From Phytoseiulus persimilis (Eukaryota > Arthropoda > Arachnida > Mesostigmata > Phytoseiidae): DNA of 64,000 bases. Shown here piece by piece: positions 56,601 through 64,000 of this stretch. Position numbers and translations under genes: made by a program. Under the pieces are notes generated by a model, which searched no databases, had not been told where the DNA came from, and saw nothing but the letters and a program-made list of their open reading frames with translations. The stretch is taken from positions 27,280,001 to 27,344,000 of the forward strand of contig CM075101.1 of assembly GCA_037576195.1 (NCBI GenBank), written 5' to 3'. Positions within the stretch are counted from its first letter, which is position 1, and every line of letters starts with the position of its first letter.

Positions 56601-57512
56601 TGGTCGAAACGCTCCAAATTACGATCATAGATTGGCGCAATTTTGTCTTCGCCGGCCATGAGAAAAGACGCCGCGAGGAGCAGTGCAACGACGACCGTCG
56701 CTCTGCCGGTCATCGTCAGGATTCGTCCGCTGTCGAATTTGCGCTCTGGTTTGAGTGAAATTTTCTTCCTAGCTCCGGGGAGTTTCGCATGGCCCTCTCC
56801 GATGGCTCCCGGCTCTTGCCCAAGACGAGGATCTGGAGAGAAGGCCTCGTAAGTGTGAATCACGCATTCCGAGCTTTCCAAGTCCACTCACTATCGTTGA
56901 GGATCACGCAGGGCAGGCCATTTCCTCGACGACATTCGGACCGCGCCGAGGACGCGCCGAGGACGCGTCTCAGTGACGGTTGGCAGAAACCGCCGGATTG
57001 TCGACTCGCATGATCGTCAACCTGTGTTTTCGTAATGTCTTCGATTTTGCATAATGGCTGGCCTCCTTCATAATTGAGATTCTGCATACAGACCCAAAAA
57101 CTTCATGAGACTGGGAGGGAGTTCGGGCTTTTGGCGACAACAACTACAGGCCCCGATATCGAGCTCTTTGGGACGCCGAACACGCCATCGATAACCAGAT
57201 ATCGAATGGTTTTCTTTCTGCTTCTTGCTCAGCTCCCGCCGGATGATCTCCTGATTGGTTCAAATCACTGGGTTATTCATGCACGCAGCCGCAAATCAGA
57301 AGGTGGGGCTGCTAAGGAGCCATCGAGTGGCTCACCGCTTGCGCTAACCTCTCCTTCCGCCTGTTGCTGTGCCCTTTCTTTTCGCGTCGACCTTTCTTCA
57401 TAGCTGCTCATCTTGCTGTCAGTTCGCCCTCCTGGTTGGCTAATTTGCGTTGCTTTCTCTGCTACCGCGGCAGATGTTTCTTTCTCGGAAACTGGCGTTC
57501 CCCACGCTGCGA
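53677..57512 (-). pseudogene. Unrecognised single-pass membrane protein, copy D (decaying)
   Basis: It has the same order as copies A-C. Blocks (minus): 57512 onward (acidic exon; the acceptor reads CG, not AG); a CRSC-type exon near 57030 whose first Cys codon is TGA; 56832-56626 (membrane segment around VVVALLLAASFLMAG; the donor reads AT instead of GT); 56538-56497; 56331-56137 (LSAIRRCLKQT...ETVC); 54116-53947 (LAFVCVF...FSCSADY...NFTL); 53859-53677 (ACVWTK...LRSHMMVYLKTFLER to stop). Exon lengths match B and C (207, 195 and 170 nt), and the intron after 56497 has a perfect GCAAGT donor. Two lost splice sites and a nonsense codon argue for a pseudogene, though alternative sites cannot be excluded. 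Confidence 0.5.
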
Positions 57513-57639
57513 ACGGTGAGAAAATCAGGCGAACAAGTCGGCGCCAATCCGGCCACTCCCTATTCTGGAGCCATTGCATCCAAGCCGATCCCGAGCGACA
57601 CGAATCGACAGTTTCGTTACCTCTTATGAATGACGAACG

Positions 57640-58300
57640 ACGATTGATTCATTCAGCACGACTCCCTGCGCTGTTGGAGCAGTTGTATCAACTTCTTTGA
57701 ATAGAGCGAGCCGCATGATCTGAAATGGAAAGATTGAGACGCTGCCTTATGTACTCGCATTGAGAAATGGGGGGAGTAGGCGAATCGTGGACGAAGACGG
57801 AGGGACAAGTTATCATACGGTTGAATATGCACATCAAACTCGTAGGAGGACGTCCGACCCTGATGTGGGCGAAGCTCGCGGGAATCTTCACTCGCCAAGC
57901 TAGCAGCAAAAAGGAGTTTCGCTTCCTCATGGTATCCCGGAAACCCGTCAGTGTTGACTCCGCAAGGATCGAGGGAGAGAAGGATAGTCACAGAGCTCAA
58001 CCGAATCTCGCGGATCGTCTTCCGCCTCGAGAACGATGTCGGGAATACCTGACGGCCGGTAAGAGACGGAGATTACTGGGCTGACATCTAAACAGAAAGC
58101 GGACAAACCCGACGCGAATGGAACCATTGGAAGACATTCGCCTGCAGGCTAGATCACCGTGATCGAGGGAGTGATTCTTCCAACGAGTGAGTCGTGACTC
58201 TGGCCGAGCGATTAGATCCCACAGAGCTGGTCGCAGCTGGAGCCGATTCGTCACCTGCATGCTCTGATACCGGAAAACGGGGCGATACCGGTCAGGTGGG
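57640..58300. repeat. Duplicated flank upstream of copy D
   Basis: It shares segments with 46000-46580 and 53130-53300, including a GGAAACCC(G/A)TCAGTGTTGACTCC-like stretch near 57940. No gene is proven in it. Confidence 0.4.
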
Positions 58301-60398
58301 GTGAGACCGGTCTTTCAAGCGCGCTATCAGGAACAACGCTACTGCACTGCGGATTGCGATGTCAAGGCGATGCGTTTGCATTTCCTCAGCCCCTACGGAA
58401 GCAACGTCCACATTATCGACTCATCAGTAGGATGGTTATAAGGATGGTTTCTCCATATTTAGATCTCGGAACTCATGGAATTTGCCCGATTCCGTGAGTC
58501 TTCAGAAGACTTCCCCGAATGTCATGAGTGAATCGAAATGATCTGAATAGCCATAACTTTCCCCTCGTCTTGCTCTCAGCAGCGAATTCCACTTTAGGCG
58601 CAAGAACGAGGTTTATCGAGCAGGGTTGGGGATCTGTGAGCTCCGTATCCCCGGGGATTACAACTTGGCAGAAATTACCTCTGTGTCGACAACGATTCTG
58701 ACGTCTACTCCTCCTCTTCGGACCAGCTTCCCAATAAAGCTCTGAGGTCTTCTCATCCACAGGTCCGAGACATGCTAAGAGCCCTCGGCCCGACAGCATG
58801 GAGCTACAAGCAGACAATATCCCCTAGAAACGGGAGGGACCGCAAGTACAAGGTGCTTCGATGCGGGCCAAGAAGATATGAACCCCGTGTTTGCTTCTCC
58901 GAGGGATCCGCGGCCTCGAGGGCGGCGCAGTTTCCATGTGGATAGATCAATGATATTGGAAGATTGACGATGCCTTTGCCTTCCGTATCGAACCGTTCCC
59001 CAGTACCATGCTCGCTCTGGCTGGACGTGTCGTCTCCTCTGAGCCCCTGGCATATCTGTGATGAAGAAAGCCAGGGAGTCTCATGCTCAAAGGACTTCCC
59101 AGGAGTGTTACCAGCTGGGAGTTCAGGTCTGACTCCTTCCAGCCCGGAGACTCGCATATTCATTTCCATGACGTCTTTCCTGAGTCTTCTCAGAATTAGG
59201 GACCCAGATGAGAATATTTTCTGTGCAATCCAGATCTCTGACCGCCCCCCCCCCCCCCCCCCCTGGTCTCGAGTATAGGGGGATCTGGACCCTCAGACCC
59301 GGCAGGATCCAGAGAAATCCAAGGAAAACGACGGCGGAACGTCAGCTCTTCAGGGACGTGGCTGTGACTTTCAGCTTTCTCTGAAACTGGGATCAGTGTC
59401 GCGGAACGGACTGTGAGCTTGTTTGTTCTACGATTTCGGATATCCAGTAGAAGAATCGAGTGGGAAAGCGTGAGAGTATCTGATTGAAATCCCCTGGGAG
59501 ACCAGTCCCGGTGCTGGAATACCGATGCTGTGCTCGAGGAGCAAGTTCTCGTCTGACGGGCAGGAGGGCGACTCGGATGCAGCTCACTGACAAAGAATTA
59601 TCGACCGTCGGACCAGCGTAGCCGCATCTTGGCGGAGGGGTGAAGGAGAACACAGACGGATACCGGGTCTAGAATTATTCTAATGCGGGATCGAAGCCTC
59701 GATTCTCGAGATAAAATCTTCCAAGACTGTATACATATTCCTCGGACGGCGCTCCCATTGGTTTCCGTTTGTATCGGCAGAACGATGATCAAGTGGAAGT
59801 GGATGAGAGCTGCGAATCAGATAACAGTAAGAACTCGCGCCAGAGCGTTCTTGGGTCAACGAACCGGGACGAAGGTCTATTGCTTCAACCACCGTAATAG
59901 TTGAAGATGTGGATAGCGTGGTTGTTCTGCAATATACTGATGGAGCTGAGCAGTCAGTTGAGCGTGCTAGCCGGGATGTGTGCTCGGCGACCGTCGGAAT
60001 GATCAGGCAGAAAGCGAACTGAATGGATTGTCTTCCGTCTTGGGAAGGTGGAAGACCAAAGCTTGCCTCGCGAGGAAAAAAAAAACAGCTAGTTTCTCGA
60101 CCTCAGCCATCTGGAAATCAAAAAATCTTTGTTCGTTTCTGCCGAGCGGATCATTCTCCCGATGGCGGCTAGAATATTGTGGAATGGATCGAACAGTGAT
60201 GCTGATGAAGATCGAAAGGGGTCCCTGTGGGTCAGATCTCGGGAACGTCTAGGAAGATCCGAGCGAGGTCGAATCGCTGTCTGATAAAATGTTCATTCCG
60301 ACACTTCTGATCACAACGATTTGTAAAATTCATGAGCACAGTCAAGTTCTCCTCCCATCCGGTCAATACGTTTTCGATTGATGAGACGGCGCCATTAG
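58301..60398. other. No identifiable gene; contains a poly-C run
   Basis: Only short ORFs. A run of 19 C residues lies at 59245-59263. Near 59705-59735 a weak match to the TATACATATTC block of the duplicated units suggests the array may once have extended this far. Confidence 0.4.
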
Positions 60399-60404
60399 TT
60401 TATT
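60399..60404 (-). terminator. Polyadenylation signal AATAAA for the single-domain HAD gene
   Basis: AATAAA on the minus strand, about 120 bp after the stop at 60523. Confidence 0.5.
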
Positions 60405-60522
60405 ATGACCTTCGTTGAATTTCACTCATTTCATAGCCTAGATATCGATCTGCCATCATCGTTGATATGAGCGGAAAATCCCTTTCGAGTGGAACTTGGA
60501 CAGGAATCGGACTCGGAAGTGT

Positions 60523-61278
60523 TCAGAGCGTCCGAGGGTAGAGGGTGGGAGATCCGCTGAGAATTTCGTCGTCGAAGGGTGGAAGTCCGAAGAGCTCGGG
60601 TGCGAAATCTTCTAGAGAGTTCAAGCAGAGGGTGGATTCGTTTCGTTGTTCCTGAGTGACAACAGTGGGATCGGGAACCATGACCGCCTGCATTCCTGCA
60701 GCAAGCGCTGCCCGAACCCCGTTGGGAGCGTCCTCGAACACGAGGACTCGATCGTTATCCGGGGGAGATTCAAATCGCTGGGCGCACACTAGAAAGACAT
60801 CCGGCGCTGGTTTCCCCGCTGCTACGTCAGGGTCGTCCGTGGCACTGACTAGATGACTGAAGTTTCTCATGAACGCCGCGTGATGGGTCGTCTTGAGTTC
60901 CAGCGCTGCGAGTGAACTGCTCGTCCCAATAGCGATGGGGACTCGATTTTTGACGAGGTGCTGGATGAGGCGCTCGGCACCAGGGAGCAGCCTGCATTTC
61001 GGCAGCGTCTCGATGCACTTCACTTCCATCAGCTGAAGGAACTCAGCGATGGTGATATTCAGTCGACAGTGGTCTATGACGATCCTCGCACAATCCTTCC
61101 GCGTACAGCCGAGAACCATGAGTTTGATTTCGACGGTGTAGCGGTGACCGAACTCTTTGAGAACATCGTCGATTATTTTGAAGTACAATCTCTCGGTGTC
61201 TACCAGCAGACCGTCGAAGTCGAAGATGCAGTGCGTCACGGGTTTGAAAGCCATTTCAGTTGTGGTTGGTCTTTGCAT
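60523..61278 (-). CDS. Single-domain HAD phosphatase, pseudouridine-5'-phosphatase-like
   Basis: This encodes 251 residues from the ATG at 61278; a second ATG at 61254 aligns with the start of the fused proteins and has the better context, so a 243-residue product is equally likely. An upstream in-frame GTG is not a credible eukaryotic start. Motifs: I D20/D22 in FDFDG, II T119 in GTSS, III K156 in GKPAPD, IV E182-D183 in VFEDAPNG. Length and motifs fit animal PUDP, which removes phosphate from pseudouridine 5'-monophosphate. It is clearly related to, but well diverged from, both domains of the fused genes, which resemble each other far more. It is intronless, with AATAAA at 60399. Substrate is inferred. 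Confidence 0.88.
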   Translation of the reverse strand: MQRPTTTEMAFKPVTHCIFDFDGLLVDTERLYFKIIDDVLKEFGHRYTVEIKLMVLGCTRKDCARIVIDHCRLNITIAEFLQLMEVKCIETLPKCRLLPGAERLIQHLVKNRVPIAIGTSSSLAALELKTTHHAAFMRNFSHLVSATDDPDVAAGKPAPDVFLVCAQRFESPPDNDRVLVFEDAPNGVRAALAAGMQAVMVPDPTVVTQEQRNESTLCLNSLEDFAPELFGLPPFDDEILSGSPTLYPRTL

Positions 61279-61299
61279 TCTCACACCTATTAATATTGG

Positions 61300-64000
61300 A
61301 GAAGTGGAAGGAAAATGCGGAGAGAGCTGTTAACAGTGGGAAAGGTTCTTCAAGATATTTCAGCCCTCTTAGCGTTCAGCTCTCATAACTTGAAAAAGCT
61401 CGCAAATCGTCATCTTGTCAGGAGGGGGCGCATCGTTCTCGACTTCCGGCTCGTTTCTTACTACTCGTGTTGCCTCACTATCGGTCGACTGACCCACGGA
61501 GTACTTTTGCAAAGCTAAGAGCGGACTTCAGCGCTGCGTTCACTGGGTCACGAAGCAGAACGGTCGGAGCGAGAGCTCAGCTTTGCTTCTGCGCCTGAAT
61601 ATCTTCTAGCAGATCCAGTGAGCGTGATGGCGAGCCTCTTGAAACACTTGGTTCGGGTGATTGAGATATGCAGGTGTGCGTGCTGTGGAGCGCGTCTGTA
61701 GATTTTGACGAAATGATTGGAGCTCCGTCGCTTCTGACCGCTCGCTTCCCCCCTGCTCGAAACGAGTTAACGAACGAAATGCTGGAGAAATGGCTGCCGG
61801 CGAGTTGTCATTGATCGATCTCTGTTCGATGATTAAGTCATCCGCGGATGTGCTGGTCCGAGTCTTGGAAGCCCACAGCTCCCACCACACAATTTCACAC
61901 CCGACTCCGGATCTGCTCCTCTCACCCTTGAACGAGAGGAGTCGAGCCTTCGGTGTTTATGGGTTGATCCTCAAAAATCACTCAATTGACCCCAGTATTC
62001 AGGGCCAAGCTTCCTCCAAATTCAACGAGGCGATTCTGCTATCAATGCCTCTCTAAGGTACCCAAGCACGGGGTTGAGGAATTCGTAATGGGACACCACA
62101 GACAAGAGAAAGCTGAAAACTCCCGAAGGCTTCGGCTGCCTCTCTCAACGAGCAGCGACCCCGATTCTCTACGATTGCGGAGCTTGTGAGCCACTGACTC
62201 ACCTTAACGAGACGCCACGTTAGAAGGAGATAGAAATATTGCGAGCTTCCACAGCGCGGTCTCCTCTATCTTATCGATTCCACCCTTTAGGCAGGTTCGC
62301 TGCTGGCGCTTGCGAAATCCCCCTTCTGGACCACCACATTTATTTGGATGTGCGGATATTCGTTCCCTGAACCGTTCGTCGTGAGACATGAAATTCAGCA
62401 TAGCCTAATCCAGGACTCAATTTAGTAGGAAATGTAGGCGGAAGACACTGTGTCGAGTGCGAAGCTGGAATATGAGTGCAACACGATCGTTATGGCGTCT
62501 CGATCCGTGTTCGAGATCCAATCAAAACAGAGCACATTCTACAGCTACTATGCAGCGGTCTCTTCATAAACCACACTAATCCATGACAACAGCTCAGGCT
62601 CATAATGGGTGTTGTACGGCGAGCCATTCTGCAATGCGCTTATTCCAAGCTTCTCCTGAACAAAAAGTCAACGGGCTGAAGATACCCATCGCGATGTTGA
62701 TTGCGAACGAAAGCTGAGACCTATATGGGACAAGAGAAAGTCTCCTCAGTGTTATACTCCAAGCGCGGATGACACGTTATGCTTGCACGGGGGGATATCG
62801 CCTCTCGTTCGAATCCAACGATTCGCCGCTTCCGGTTGCGCTTCAGCGCTGTCTGTTCGACTGCGGTGCGATCTCGTTCAATGTTGTTGCTGCTCTTCAC
62901 TGCTTACGTGAGTTTGGAGAGATGTTTGTCAACAGGAATTGTTGGCTGGCTCTGTATTCGCTCTTGGTTGGCTGTGAGGACGATGGGCAGGTTTACTACG
63001 ACAATATCAGTTGATGGCAGGCAAAGTCCAAGTAGAGCACAGGGAAATTCTCGAGAGCAAGTGTTGGTTGGACTTTGACGTCAGAACAAAGGTCCATTGG
63101 GTTGATTCAAGAACTGATTATCTAGTCTACGTCACTCAGCAAAAATTCACTCCCGAGCTGTTTGAATTGTTCGGCAGCATCCGAGCTCTGCTGCACGCTC
63201 GCCGAGTGTAGAGGGCGCCTTCAGAGGCCTCGCCTAAGTCTGTCGAGTCTCTCAGAGGCGATGCCCGTTCGTAGCTAGTCAGCTGAAATCTCCGTAGCAT
63301 GGTGAGTGGCTTCTTGAGCGAGGTTCCCACAAGGTCGCTTGTGCAGGAATCGGTTGGTGGCTGGTCATTGGTGATTGATGTCACTGCCTCTGGTGAATTC
63401 TTCTAAGTTTGATTTCCTGAGTCGTACGGAGATCACTGATAGGCTTCCCGATATCGATCCCGAGTTTCTTTGATCGGAAATATTCAGGTAAAGAGGGTGA
63501 ACACGGACGCCTAGTTTTTCCCGGAACCTTGAGCGAACGCGAATCATATCTGATCGTCACTTAGTGGTCATAATATATCATTGGAACCTTGCCGAGTTTT
63601 GGATCGTCTTGAAGCAAAGTAACGTTATCCGCTATTGTATTGTCGATGACGCAGCGCGCATTGTCGTTCGCGTGGCTCAGATATTCTGTTTTCAGATGAC
63701 GCGGCGGTTGATAACGTTGAGATACTGGTTGGTCCGGTGAGCAACAAGTGCCCGAACGTCATCGAATATACAACTCGCTCTTGCACGCAATCCTCAAAGA
63801 AAGAGTTCCGCTGTGATTGTTTTGAGCTGTGTAGCACGAGCGCTCGCTCGGGGCGCGTGAATCTAGTTCTCGATAGGAGGAAACGCGCTCTTCCAGAGAG
63901 TCCTAACGGTTTCTACGTTTCCAGTCGGCTTTGCACGCGGACGTGAAACTTTCCTAGAAGAGAGCGCTTGTTTTTTTTGGAGAGGGAGAAGCCCCACAAC
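61300..64000. other. Unassigned; possible exons on the plus strand
   Basis: Two plus frames are mildly suggestive. One is 61790-62056, from an ATG in good context with an N terminus MAAGELSLIDLCSMIKSS; the other is 63014-63211, reading KVQVEHREILESKCWLDFDV. Neither has a domain I recognise, and I see no clear splice sites linking them. The rest has only short ORFs. Confidence 0.25.

Noticed and set aside
30721-57512. M13 (neprilysin-like) peptidases as the identity of the membrane family
   Set aside because: The topology is similar, but I see no HExxH-type zinc site and no matching ectodomain motifs.
61276-61284. GTG start at 61284 for the single-domain HAD gene
   Set aside because: Two ATG codons follow (61278 and 61254), and the second aligns with the start of the fused proteins.

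Overview
The window looks like an accessory, repeat-rich stretch of an arthropod nuclear genome; a mite or tick is my best guess. The evidence is eukaryotic polyadenylation signals, short (about 85-95 nt) introns with GT/GC..AG borders, an R1-clade LINE, a PIF/Harbinger transposase relic, a tRNA-headed SINE-like repeat, and animal-type pseudouridine-5'-phosphatase (HAD) genes. There is no operon structure, no rRNA and no CRISPR. The species is inference.

Region 1 (about 3.66-26.64 kb) is a segmental duplication array. Three direct units (U1 3662-9070, U2 9071-15495, U3 15496 to about 18385) each start with a truncated LINE 3' end. Each then carries an intronless 500-residue gene made of two fused HAD phosphatase domains. 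In U1 and U2 this is followed by a duplicated gene 3' end and a foldback-like element whose inverted arms are arrays of a 15-bp repeat. A fourth, inverted copy (19397-26637) holds another intact two-domain gene (24982-26484, minus). That copy is split by a 4.3-kb decayed R1-clade retrotransposon (20383-24690) flanked by a 17-bp target-site duplication. Between U3 and the inverted unit lie a Harbinger fragment and a tRNA-like repeat.

Region 2 (about 27.4-58.3 kb) is, as far as I can read, a tandem array of minus-strand multi-exon paralogues that I do not recognise. Four copies (A 30.7-35.8, B 40.1-45.8, C 47.0-51.3, D 53.7-57.5 kb) share exon lengths, phase-1 introns, a conserved GC-AG intron, one predicted membrane segment and cysteine-containing distal exons. 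A possible fifth remnant lies near 27.5 kb. Copy D, and parts of B and C, show decay. Foldback-like arrays (32.9-33.3, 38.3-39.4 and about 51.9-52.3 kb) and a second LINE 3' end (33.5 kb) are scattered in it. This array is the best candidate for undescribed biology.

Region 3 (58.3-64 kb) has one clear gene, a single-domain HAD phosphatase (60523-61278, minus) related to the fused genes. The rest, and the first 3.6 kb, contain nothing I can identify. The only functional theme I can support is expansion of pseudouridine-5'-phosphatase-like enzymes by duplication and fusion. The role of the membrane-protein family is unknown.
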